Positions 15,931 through 24,700 of a stretch of 47,994 nucleotides of DNA are shown here, one piece after another (positions within the stretch are counted from its first letter, which is position 1; every line of letters starts with the position of its first letter). The position numbers and the translations under genes are program-made. A model generated the notes under the pieces. The model saw only the letters and a program-made list of their open reading frames with translations. It was not told where the DNA came from and searched no databases. The DNA comes from Myxococcales bacterium (lineage in GTDB: Bacteria; Myxococcota_A; Polyangia; Nannocystales; Nannocystaceae): contig JACKDV010000033.1 of the NCBI GenBank assembly GCA_020633315.1, positions 1 to 47,994 on the forward strand. The letters are read 5' to 3'.

Positions 15931-17571
15931 CTACCACGACACGGTGACCTGCCCGTCGCCGGCGTTGGTGCCCGCGTTGGTGGCTCCACCGCTCACGCCT
16001 CCCGTGTAGGAGGAGCCTCCGCCACCACCCCCGCCGCCCCACGAGCCGCTGTCGCTCCCGGGGCCTCCCGCCCCGCCGCCTCCGCCGTAGTAGCCACCGC
16101 CACCGCCCGCCCCACCGCCTCCGGTGAAGCCGCTGCCGCTGCAGTCGGTGGCATTCGAGCCGCTGCCGCCCTGGCCCAGGGCTCCGGCCTCGCCGGGCGC
16201 GGGCATGAGGGTGCAGCTCGAGCTGGGCGTGCCCCCGGCTCCTCCGGTCGTCGGCGAGCCGCCGCCGCCGGGGCCCCCGGTCTGCGAGGCGCACCCGGTG
16301 CCGGCCGTGCCCGGGCTGCCGTCGGTGCCACCGCCGGTGCCCCCCGAGCCCCCCACGCCGCCCGAGCATGCACCCTGCGGAGGTGCAGCCCCGCCTCCTC
16401 CGCCGGCGGCCACGATCACGCGATCGGTCAGCGCGCTGCCGCCCTGGCGCACGTCGGAGGCCCCGCCTCCGCTGCCCGAGGGCACCGGCGCGCCGAGCCC
16501 CGCCGCGCCGCCGCCGTTCCACCCGTCTTGACCGCCCACGTTGAGCTCGAGGGTCTCGCCGGTGGTGACGATCAGCGTGCCCGAGGCGTGCCCGCCCAGG
16601 CCCCCCGTCCCGCCGCCGGTCGCCCCCGCGCCCTGCGCTCCGTCGAGCTGCAGGTCGACCATGCCCTGCGCACAGGCGGGCACCACCCACGGCTGCGGAC
16701 CCCCGGTGTAGCCGTGCTGCACCTCGCTCACCGTGCACACCCACAGCTCGAGGTCCTGCTCGGGCGCCACGCCGCAGCCGTCGCTCACCAGCGCGGCGTC
16801 GACCCGGAGCCGGGTGATCCCGCCGAGCCCCGACAGCGCCACCGTGAAGGTGTCGGAGGCCGCGGGCAGGGCCGGGGTGATCGAGTCGATGGTGGCCGAG
16901 CCGCCCACCACCGCGATCGCCCCCGCCTCGAGGGTGACGACCTCGTCGAAGGCGATCTCGTACGCATCCATCGCGGTGCCCGGGGGCAGCTGGTGGTACT
17001 CCATCGAGATCGAGGCGGGCGGCAGGTTGCCGGCGCAATCGCCCACGAGGTCGATGTCCACGCTGCTGGCCATGGTGCGGCTGCACGCGTCGAACACCGC
17101 GCCCGCGTCCACCGTGAACACGTAGGCCGAGCTGGGATCGAGCGCCTCGATGGTCACCCCGAAGGTGCTGGCCGTCAGCGGCAGCGCGGGCGCGGTCACG
17201 GAGGCGCCGCCGGTGACGATGAACCCCCCGGCCTCGATCGTCACCTCGCGATCGAAGTCGAGGTCGAAGCTCACCATGGTGTCGCCCGGCATCAGCGCGA
17301 TGGGCTCGACCGAGCTGACGATCATCGGGGTGTCCTCCTCGGGGCAGGGATCGGCGGTGGGATCGATGCCGTCGCTGCTGGCCGAGGTCGCCGAGCCGGC
17401 CGAGCCCTCGGTGCCCGCGGAGCCCGTCTCGTCCATCCCGGGCCCGCTCGAGCCCGTGGCGCTCCCGGAGGAGCCGCCGAGCATGGTCGTGCCATCGTCA
17501 CCGGGGCACCCCCCGAGCAGGCACGTCGAGGAGAGCGCGAAGACGGCCAGCGACCGTGCCCGGTGGTCCAT
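15931..17571 (-). CDS. Surface lipoprotein with Ig-like repeats and ALK/LTK-type glycine-rich domain
   Basis: A 546-residue lipoprotein (signal ending LLGGC) with a Ser/Gly/Thr linker to about residue 85. Two Big_5-like Ig modules follow, each holding a VTIEAGGF or VTLEAGA strand and a D-x-C near the end. From about 315 to the C-terminus runs a glycine-rich domain with the signature GSGGGASDVRQGG and VIVAAGGGGG, very like the glycine-rich domain of animal ALK/LTK receptors and bacterial surface proteins of the same Pfam family. Many Cys residues are probably disulfide-bonded. It is probably anchored to the outer membrane and exposed. Its ATG is 96 nt from the divergent TerB-like start. Confidence 0.85.
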   Translation of the reverse strand: MDHRARSLAVFALSSTCLLGGCPGDDGTTMLGGSSGSATGSSGPGMDETGSAGTEGSAGSATSASSDGIDPTADPCPEEDTPMIVSSVEPIALMPGDTMVSFDLDFDREVTIEAGGFIVTGGASVTAPALPLTASTFGVTIEALDPSSAYVFTVDAGAVFDACSRTMASSVDIDLVGDCAGNLPPASISMEYHQLPPGTAMDAYEIAFDEVVTLEAGAIAVVGGSATIDSITPALPAASDTFTVALSGLGGITRLRVDAALVSDGCGVAPEQDLELWVCTVSEVQHGYTGGPQPWVVPACAQGMVDLQLDGAQGAGATGGGTGGLGGHASGTLIVTTGETLELNVGGQDGWNGGGAAGLGAPVPSGSGGGASDVRQGGSALTDRVIVAAGGGGGAAPPQGACSGGVGGSGGTGGGTDGSPGTAGTGCASQTGGPGGGGSPTTGGAGGTPSSSCTLMPAPGEAGALGQGGSGSNATDCSGSGFTGGGGAGGGGGYYGGGGGAGGPGSDSGSWGGGGGGGGSSYTGGVSGGATNAGTNAGDGQVTVSW

Positions 17572-17653
17572 GGGTCGATCTTCGCGCTGCCGCCCTCGTT
17601 CGCGCAACCAACCGGGCCGGCATCGAGGGCCCCCATGCGGTGGCCCCGAGGCG

Positions 17654-17659
17654 TATGAT
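17654..17659 (+). promoter_or_regulatory. -10 element of the TerB-like gene
   Basis: TATGAT ends 9 nt before the GTG at 17668, giving a predicted transcription start about 2 nt upstream of the start codon. No -35 match is present. Confidence 0.45.
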
Positions 17660-17667
17660 GAGCGACG

Positions 17668-18069
17668 GTGGGAGAGTCCTTGGAATCGCTGGTGCGACGG
17701 ATCATGGTGCGCGTGGCCATGGTCGACGGCGAGCTCCACGACGCCGAGCTCGCTCGCCTGCGCTGGAACGTGGGGCGCCTGACCGGTCGCGTCCCCGAGG
17801 AGCAGCGCGTGCGCGAGGACGTGGCCGAGGTGGTGGCGCGTGCGGTCCCGCTGGAGGAGCTGCTCGCCACGGCCCGCGATCGGCTCGACGCACAGGGACG
17901 TCGCATCGTGATGCGCGCGGCGTACATCATCGCGACGGCCGATGGCGAGGTGCCCGCCGCAGAGGACGCTCTGCTGGTGGAGATCGCCCGGGGCCTGGAG
18001 ATCTCGCCCGCCGAGTATCGCCGGCTGGTGAGCCCGATGGGGCTGGCCCGGGTGCTCGAAGGGACGTGA
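17668..18069 (+). CDS. TerB-like (tellurite-resistance-type) helical protein
   Basis: A 133-residue all-helical protein whose segments MVDGELHDAELARLRW and AYIIATADGEVPAAEDALLVEIA are the paired acidic, metal-binding-like repeats of the TerB/DjlA-N superfamily. Members often act as cytoplasmic helpers in stress or membrane-associated systems, but the role is not known here. The start is a GTG; upstream ATGs at 17655 and 17658 are in other frames. It lies 45 nt before a large lipoprotein gene, which has its own -10 element. Confidence 0.75.
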   Translation: MGESLESLVRRIMVRVAMVDGELHDAELARLRWNVGRLTGRVPEEQRVREDVAEVVARAVPLEELLATARDRLDAQGRRIVMRAAYIIATADGEVPAAEDALLVEIARGLEISPAEYRRLVSPMGLARVLEGT

Positions 18070-18102
18070 GCCGACCCCGCTGGGCACCCCCGGTGCAAAG
18101 TG

Positions 18103-18108
18103 TATGCT
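18103..18108 (+). promoter_or_regulatory. -10 element placing the transcription start on an ATG
   Basis: TATGCT preceded by TG ends exactly 7 nt before the ATG at 18115, so transcription would begin at the start codon. This argues for ATG 18115 over the GTG at 18100. Confidence 0.5.
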
Positions 18109-18114
18109 CCGCGC

Positions 18115-19944
18115 ATGCTCACGCCCCGACGCGCCTTGCTCGCGATCTCGCTGGCGGCCCCCCTGGCCCTCGCCGGCTGCGGCAAGAAGAAGGACTCCGA
18201 GGGAACGCAGGCTCCCATCACCCCGGTCCCGGCGGCCGATGCCGGCGACGCGCCCAAGGTGGCGACCCAGCCGCGCCCCGCGACCGAGCGCATCGTGGTG
18301 GCGGGCAGCATGGAGGGCCTCGACGACGTGTTCGCGGCCTTCAAGAAGTTCTCCGACAGCTACATGCCCGAGCAGGCGACCGATCCCTCGGCGGAGATCC
18401 AGGCGATGCTGCTGGGCCAGGGCTTTGGCCCCGGCTTCTGGAGCAACCTCGACCTCGGCGGCCTGCATGCGTTCTCCAGCGCCAGCCCGGTGAGCGGCGG
18501 CGGCCCCCAGGACTCGAGCCTCGCGGCGAGCGTGGCGGTGATCGACGCCCGCAAGCTCATCGAGAACATGCCGCAGGCCCAGCGTCCCTCGCCGCTGGGC
18601 GAGGGCATGTGGGAGCTGAAGATGGACGACACCCGCGTGCTGATGCGGGAGCAGGGCAAGGAGCTGCTGCTGGGCCTGTCCACCGAGGACATCGACGCGG
18701 CGGGCAAGCTGCGCGGCCAGACCGGCCCCGGGCCGCGCCTGCGCCTGCGCGCCACCAACATCCCCACCGACGACATCGATCCCTCCGCGGTGCTCGAGGG
18801 GCTGCCCGCGGGCAGCAAGCTCGCGCGCGACCTCTCGGAGATCATCAAGGACCTCGACGCGATCACCCTCGGGGCCGACTGGGGCACCACCCGCGACCTG
18901 CAGGTGGAGGTGGCCGCGGTCGCTCCGTTCCACAAGCTCGGCCTCGAGCCCATCGGCGCGCCGCGGGCCGCCGCCACCGCGCTCGAGGGTCGGCTGCCGG
19001 CCGACCCCGTGTTCGTCACCACCCTGTCGTGGGGCGACCCCGCGCTGCTGCACAAGATCGTCGACTCGGTGCCCATCGACCAGGTGCCCGAGCCGGTGCA
19101 GGGCATGGTCCAAAAGGCGCTCGGGAGCGCCCACGGGCTGCTCGACCAGGTGGCCACCGACGTGGTCTTCGCCCTCTACATCGACAAGAAGGGCCAGGCC
19201 ACCTTCGTCGTCGCGGCCGACGTCAAGGACGAGGCCAAGGCCAAGGCCGCCCTGCAGGGGGTGCACGAGGTGCTCGCCGAGGGGGCGCAGATGCAGGCCA
19301 CCATGGCCGGCAACAAGAAGGAGACCGCGCTCGAGGCCAAGCTCGAGCTCGACGGGCTCAAGGTCCCCGGGGGCAAGGCCGACGTGCTCACCGTGCGGAT
19401 CCCCAAGGACTTCCAGCAGGACGTGCGGCAGGCCCGGATGTTCCTGCGCAAGAACGCGATCGAGACGGTCTCGATGGTCGAGGAGGGCACGGCCATCCTC
19501 GCGATCGGGGCGGGAGCTCGCAGCGTGGTGACCGACGTGGCCAAGTCCCTGGGCGGCAGCCGCAAGAGCAGCCTGGCCCAGCACGCCGGCCTCGAGGGCC
19601 TGCGCAAGGCGATGGGCGGCTGTCAGATCTGCACCGCCGGCGATCCGCTGGCCTACTTCCGCTTCCGGCTGATGCTGGTGCGCGACGGCTCGGACGACAA
19701 GGCGGTGCTCAAGGCCGCCGGCAAGCACATGTACGAGCTGAGCAAGCTGCCCTCGCTGGGGATGCCGGGCCTGGGCGTGAAGGTGGAGGCCGAGCAGGCC
19801 GGCGTGGGCGTCGTGATCCCGCAGGCCACCATGTTCGCGCCGCACTCCTCGGTGGAGACCCTGGGCGAGATCACCGACTTCATGGACGACCCGCAGTTCG
19901 CGGTCGAGTCGGCCCAGCCGAAGAAGGAAGACAAGAAGCGTTGA
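18115..19944 (+). CDS. Large lipoprotein of unknown function
   Basis: A 609-residue protein with a lipoprotein signal ending LALAGC and a Lys/Asp-rich linker. The body alternates beta-strand-rich and helical segments with GLPAGSKLARDL and YIDKKGQATFVV stretches. It resembles DUF3352-type proteins in texture (repeated modules measuring out substrate-binding-like folds), but no diagnostic motif is visible. It has two Cys in GGCQICTAGD near residue 503. The C-terminus is Lys-rich. No ribosome-binding site is seen, consistent with a leaderless message. The stop overlaps a TTG start of the next gene (TTGA), so the two are translationally coupled. Confidence 0.85.
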   Translation: MLTPRRALLAISLAAPLALAGCGKKKDSEGTQAPITPVPAADAGDAPKVATQPRPATERIVVAGSMEGLDDVFAAFKKFSDSYMPEQATDPSAEIQAMLLGQGFGPGFWSNLDLGGLHAFSSASPVSGGGPQDSSLAASVAVIDARKLIENMPQAQRPSPLGEGMWELKMDDTRVLMREQGKELLLGLSTEDIDAAGKLRGQTGPGPRLRLRATNIPTDDIDPSAVLEGLPAGSKLARDLSEIIKDLDAITLGADWGTTRDLQVEVAAVAPFHKLGLEPIGAPRAAATALEGRLPADPVFVTTLSWGDPALLHKIVDSVPIDQVPEPVQGMVQKALGSAHGLLDQVATDVVFALYIDKKGQATFVVAADVKDEAKAKAALQGVHEVLAEGAQMQATMAGNKKETALEAKLELDGLKVPGGKADVLTVRIPKDFQQDVRQARMFLRKNAIETVSMVEEGTAILAIGAGARSVVTDVAKSLGGSRKSSLAQHAGLEGLRKAMGGCQICTAGDPLAYFRFRLMLVRDGSDDKAVLKAAGKHMYELSKLPSLGMPGLGVKVEAEQAGVGVVIPQATMFAPHSSVETLGEITDFMDDPQFAVESAQPKKEDKKR

Positions 19945-20534
19945 GCTCGCGGCTGGCCGCGGTGGTGCTCGCCGCCGGGGCCTCCTCACGGATGGGCCGA
20001 CCCAAGGCGCTGCTGCGGTGGCGGGGTCGGCCCTTCGTCGTCCACGCGCTCGGGCAGGCCGAGGTGGCCGGGGCCTCGCCGGTGGTGGTGGTGGAGGGCG
20101 CGGTGCCGCTGGCGGGCGAGCTGCCCGCGTCGGTCACCCGGGTCCACAACGCCGCCTGGGCCGAGGGTCCGCTGGGCAGCCTGCAGGCGGGGCTGCGCGC
20201 GCTCGCGGAGCGCGAGGGCCCGGCCGTGGCGGCGCTGGTGCTGACCGTCGATCGACCCCACCTGGACCCGAGCACCCTGCGGGCGCTGGCCCACGCCTTC
20301 GCCCGCGCGCCCGAGGCCATCTGGCAGCCGCGCCTGGGCTCGCGTCGCGGCCACCCCATCGTGTACCCGGCCGAGCTCGTGCCGATGCTGCTCGCGCTGC
20401 GGCCCCCGCAGACGCCCCGCGACCTGCTGGCGCGGCCGGAGATCGCCGCGTGCAGGCAGCAGGTGGAGGTGGACGACCCCGCGGTGCTCGACAACCTCGA
20501 CCGCCCCGAGGACCTGCGGCGCCTGCCCCCGTGA
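19941..20534 (+). CDS. MobA/MocA-like nucleotidyltransferase
   Basis: A 197-residue nucleotidyltransferase of the molybdenum-cofactor guanylyl/cytidylyltransferase group. The N-terminus carries the nucleotide-binding LAAGASSRMGRPKALL. Asp-containing LVLTVDRPHLDPSTL near residue 95-110 and GHPIVYPAEL near 135-144 match MocA/MobA. The family transfers CMP or GMP to molybdopterin; the closest pattern is MocA (CTP), but no other Mo-cofactor gene is nearby, so the substrate is open. It starts with TTG at 19941, overlapping the upstream stop; this gives the correct family N-terminus and implies coupling to the lipoprotein gene. Confidence 0.88.
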   Translation: MSSRLAAVVLAAGASSRMGRPKALLRWRGRPFVVHALGQAEVAGASPVVVVEGAVPLAGELPASVTRVHNAAWAEGPLGSLQAGLRALAEREGPAVAALVLTVDRPHLDPSTLRALAHAFARAPEAIWQPRLGSRRGHPIVYPAELVPMLLALRPPQTPRDLLARPEIAACRQQVEVDDPAVLDNLDRPEDLRRLPP

Positions 20535-20566
20535 GCCGCGGCGTCGGCCCGGCGCCTCTGCGGTCC

Positions 20567-20575
20567 TGCTACCCT
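20567..20575 (+). promoter_or_regulatory. Extended -10 promoter of the enoyl-CoA hydratase-like gene
   Basis: TGC then TACCCT, ending 10 nt before the ATG at 20585; the predicted 5' untranslated leader is about 3 nt. Confidence 0.5.
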
Positions 20576-20584
20576 GCGGCGGCC

Positions 20585-21409
20585 ATGGATCTGTCCTCCA
20601 TCGAAGCCCTGCACCCGAGCCTCGATCCCGCGCGGCGCCTGCTGGTGCTCGACCTCGACCACGGCAAGGCCAACGAGATGGGCAGCGAGCAGCTCGACGC
20701 GCTCGCCCGGCTGTGCACGGGGCTCGAGGCCGACGCCTCGGTGACCTGCCTGTGCACCACCAGCCACCGCGCCTCCAAGAAGGGCACGCCGATCTTCATC
20801 GCCGGCGCCAACGTGACCGAGCGCGTGGGGTGGGACGACGATCGGGTCAAGGCCCACGTGCTGCGGCAGCGGGCGCTCATGCGGAGGCTGCGGCGCCTGC
20901 CGCTGTTCACCGTGGTGCTCAGCCACGGCGTGACCCTGGGCTGGGGCACCGAGTACCTGCTCACCGCCGACTACTCGCTGGCCACGCCCACCGCCAGCTT
21001 CGGCCTGCCCGAGACCGGGCTGGGGATCCTGCCCGGGGCCCGCGGCACCGCCGAGCTCGCCTCGCTGGTCGGCCCGGCCCATGCGCTGCGCCTGGGCTGC
21101 ACCGGCGAGACCGTGGATGCCCACGAGGCCCTGCGCATCGGTCTGGTGCAGGAGGTGGTGGACGACCTCGACGCCGGGCTGGCGCGGGTGCATGCGCTGG
21201 CCGAGCGCCTGATGCAGCGCTCGCCCACCGCGGTGGCAGCGTTCAAGCGAGCGCTGCTCGAGGGACTGGGTCAGCCCGAGGCGGTGCGTCTCGACCTCGA
21301 GCGGGCGGCCTACGAGCACACCGTGGACACCGGCGAGGCCGCCGTGGGACGGGCGAGCTTCGACGAGATCCGGCAGGGACGAACGCCGTCCTGGGGACCC
21401 CGACGCTGA
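20585..21409 (+). CDS. Enoyl-CoA hydratase/isomerase (crotonase) family protein
   Basis: A 274-residue crotonase-fold protein. The oxyanion-hole segments are PIFIAGANVTE and HGVTLGWGTEYLLTADY; catalytic glutamates are kept in the GWGTE and FGLPETGLGILPG motifs at about residues 125 and 145. The C-terminus has the usual SPTAVAAFKRALLEG helix. Such enzymes hydrate or isomerise enoyl-CoA in fatty-acid or polyketide metabolism; the specific substrate cannot be told. It appears monocistronic. Confidence 0.9.
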   Translation: MDLSSIEALHPSLDPARRLLVLDLDHGKANEMGSEQLDALARLCTGLEADASVTCLCTTSHRASKKGTPIFIAGANVTERVGWDDDRVKAHVLRQRALMRRLRRLPLFTVVLSHGVTLGWGTEYLLTADYSLATPTASFGLPETGLGILPGARGTAELASLVGPAHALRLGCTGETVDAHEALRIGLVQEVVDDLDAGLARVHALAERLMQRSPTAVAAFKRALLEGLGQPEAVRLDLERAAYEHTVDTGEAAVGRASFDEIRQGRTPSWGPRR

Positions 21410-21531
21410 CCCACGACTCATCGGCGTGCGCTTAGGCACCGGTGGGTCGATGGGGTTGTGCCCCGTCCGAGGGGATCCGATATCCCACCCCTCGAAGGAA
21501 CGTCGTCAGTGCGGCGCTCTTGAGTCCAGCT

Positions 21532-21540
21532 TGCTATAGT
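21532..21540 (+). promoter_or_regulatory. Extended -10 upstream of the kinase gene
   Basis: TGC-TATAGT, the closest match to consensus in the window. It lies 166 nt before the kinase ATG, so it would give a long leader; a second promoter is closer. The 296-nt gap 21410-21705 has no gene. Confidence 0.45.
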
Positions 21541-21623
21541 GGGTGAAATCGAAGCAACCCAGAGAACCAACGCGCGAAGGGCACTCGAGCGTTCGGACGG
21601 CCATCCCTGCGTCATCGTGGGAG

Positions 21624-21652
21624 TTGTCCGAGCACACTGCTATGGCTACAGT
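21624..21652 (+). promoter_or_regulatory. Sigma70-like promoter of the kinase-AAA-TPR gene
   Basis: TTGTCC at 21624-21629 and TACAGT at 21647-21652 with an exact 17-nt spacer. The predicted leader is about 47 nt to the ATG at 21706. Confidence 0.55.
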
Positions 21653-21705
21653 CCCGGCGCGATTTCCGGGGCAACGCGTCACCTCCGCGTCTGCCCGTGA
21701 GCCCA

Positions 21706-24700
21706 ATGACATCCCCGGACGTCAACGAAGACGCCGCGTCCGCGGTCGACGAGCCCCAGGGGGAGAGCTCGCGGCGGGTCGTTCCCGATCGCATCGCGGG
21801 TCGGTACCGGGTGGAGCGTCTGCTGGGCAAGGGTGGCTTCGGGGCGGTCTACGAGGCTTTCGACGAGCTGGAGGAGCGCTCGGTCGCGGTCAAGCTGATC
21901 CGCCGTGACGTGAGCACGGACCCGCGCCTGACCCAGGCGCACGACAGCTCCCAGCACGCGGGCGCCGAGTTCAGCCGCATCGTGCCGCGCCACGTGACGC
22001 GGAGCTTCGGCCCGCCGAGCACCCACGGGGGAGACAACGTCGCCCAGGCGTTCAAGGACGAGTTCCGGCTGCTGACCCAGCTGCACCACCCCAACCTCGC
22101 GGGGGTGTTCGACTTCGGCCGCTGCAAGGCCTCCGACAGCTTCTTCTTCACCCAGGAGCTGGTCGAGGGGGTGGAGCTGACCGACTTCCTGCCCACGGCC
22201 TCGCGCGAGGTGATCGTGGAGCTATTCGTGCAGCTGGCCCGGGCGCTCGACTACATCCACGCGCTGGGCCTGGTCCACGGCGACATCAAGCCCTCCAACG
22301 TGCTGGTGTGTCACCCCGAGACCGAGGGCGCGATGCCCCAGGCCAAGCTCATCGACTTCGGCCTGGCCCGCATGCTGCGCAAGCCCGACGCGGTCCACCA
22401 GGAGCTGCCCGAGGGCGCGGAGATCATGGTGCTGGGCACCCCCGGCTTCTCGGCCCCCGAGAAGGTCAAGGGCCTGATCACCGACGGTCGCTCCGACATC
22501 TACTCGCTGGCGGCCACGATGTACGCCGCGCTGCGCGGCGGACAGAAGCCCTTCGCCGGCAAGACCTTCAAGGAGGTGCTGCGGGCCCAGCGAGACTGGC
22601 GGCCCGAGCTGGCCGGCGCGCTGCTCCAGCAGGCGGGGCCGGTGGTGGCCGAGCTGGTCGGGCGCATGCTCCAGCCCGATCCCAACGAGCGCCCGCAGAG
22701 CGCCCGCAGCGTGGTGCTCGAGCTGCTGCGCCGCGAGGCCACCCACATGCGCGATCGCCAGCAGAGCGAGCGCGACCGCCGGGAGTTCGCCCGGGTGCTG
22801 GTGGAGCAGCTCCCCTTCGTCGACCGGGCCCACTACCTCGAGCTGCTGCTCGACAAGGCCTCCGACATCCTGGGCAGCTCCCCGCCCGAGACCCCGCCCG
22901 CCACCGCCCGCCTGCTCGACGGCGACCCCGATCCCGGCGAGCCGATGGCGTCCACCACCGTCAACGACGGGCCGATCCTCACCGACGAGAACCCGGCCGC
23001 GAACTCGGGGCTGATGATCCGCGCCCGGCTCATCCGCACCGTGATCGTCAAGGCGCCCGAGGGCATGGGCAAGTCGCGGCTGCTCTCCGAGCTGCGCCGC
23101 GAGGTCCAGCTCGGCGACGGCCTGTTCGTGCAGGGCAGCTGCTGGGGCAACGACTCCTCCGTGCTGGGGCCCTTCGCCAACATCGTGACCCTGCTGGCCA
23201 CCGCGCTGGGCGAGCGCTCGGGCGCGGTGCGGCGCTTCGCTCCGCTGGTGGAGGCCGCCCGCAACCCGGCCGCGCCCGGGGCCGAGGCCGCGGCGCAGCA
23301 GCTCAGCGAGTTCCTCATCGCCGCCGCCGAGGAGCGCCCCTTCGTGCTGCACCTGAGCGACCTGTCGCGCGCGCAGGAGCCCATGCGGGTGGCGTTCGAG
23401 GAGCTGTGCCGCGCCATCGACCACAGCGGCGCGCCCATCCTGCTGTGCGCCTCCACCGAGCCGCACTCCAAGATCAGCCCCATCCTGGCCAGCATCGGCC
23501 GCGATCAGGTGGCGGAGATCTGGACCCTGCGTCCCTTCACCGCGCGCGAGATGTTCTCGGTGCTGCAGGGCATCCTGGGCGAGACTCCCACGCTCAAGGA
23601 GCTCGCCACCATGCTCGACAAGCTCACCGGGGGTCACCCGCTGAGCTTCCGCGAGACCCTGCGCGTGCTGATCGAGGAGGGCATCCTCATCCGCGAGGCC
23701 GACACCTGGGTGCTGCGCGGGGCCTCGGCCGCGGCCGAGGAGCTGCACAAGACCCTGTCGCAGCGCTCCGAGTCGCGCCTGGACGGGCTGGGGGTGTCGG
23801 GCTGGGAGATCGCCAGCATCTTGTTCCTGGTGGAGGCCCCGCTGCCCGAGGAGCAGCTCGCGGCGCTCTCCGATCTCCGAGCCGAGCGATTCAAGCGCAC
23901 CCTCGACCGCCTCGAGGGCGAGGGGCTCATCACCCGCAGCGCGGCCTCGGGCTCGAGCATCGTGTCGCTGGCCCACGAGTCGGTGCGCGAGGCGGTCCGC
24001 GGTCGCTACGTGGACTCGCTGGACGAGACCCGGATCGATCTGGCCGATCGCATCGAGGAGCTCGAGACCGACGACCCGCACTACGTGTTCCTGCGCGCCC
24101 GCCTGCTCGACGACGCCTCGGAGAGCCTCGAGTCGGTCGACGAGCTCGAGAAGGCGGTCGACCAGCTCTTCGCCGCCGACCAGCCCCAGCTCGCCGCGCA
24201 GGTGCTCGAGCGGCTGATCCGTCGGCTGCGTCGCTTCGGCCGCGCGCAGGGGCTGCCCCGCCTGCTCAAGGCCCAGCTCAAGCTGCTCAACCAGGCCGCG
24301 GGCGCGCTCGAGGATCCCGTCCACGAGATGAGCCACTACCAGGCCGGCATCCTCGTGGCCGAGCTGGTGGGAGACTTCCGCGCGGAGGCGCTGTTCTGGC
24401 TGGGCCTGGTCGACCGCTACACCACCACCGCCGGCTCCGCCGACGTCGAGATCGCGCTCGAGCGCCTGGGCCACGCCTCCGATGCCGCCCTGCTCGCGCG
24501 CGATCGCGTGCTGGGCCTGCGCATCGACAACCGGCGGGCCGAGGTCCTCACCTCGGCGGGCGAGATCGAGAAGGCCAACCAGTGGAGCCGCAAGGCCATG
24601 GAGATCCTCGACGTCGAGGAGGCCAGCCTGGTCGACAAGTGCCACGTGATGGGCGTGCGCCTGCGCTGCCTGGCCTTGTCGGGCCAGCTCGGCGAGGCGC

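Noticed and set aside
16020..16460. CRISPR-like periodic sequence in the glycine-rich gene
   Set aside because: The periodicity is Gly codons inside a protein domain with no spacer-repeat structure.
17572..19989. N-terminal extension of the glycine-rich lipoprotein on the minus strand
   Set aside because: The extension is antisense to the TerB-like and lipoprotein genes; the ATG 17571 gives a clean signal peptide.
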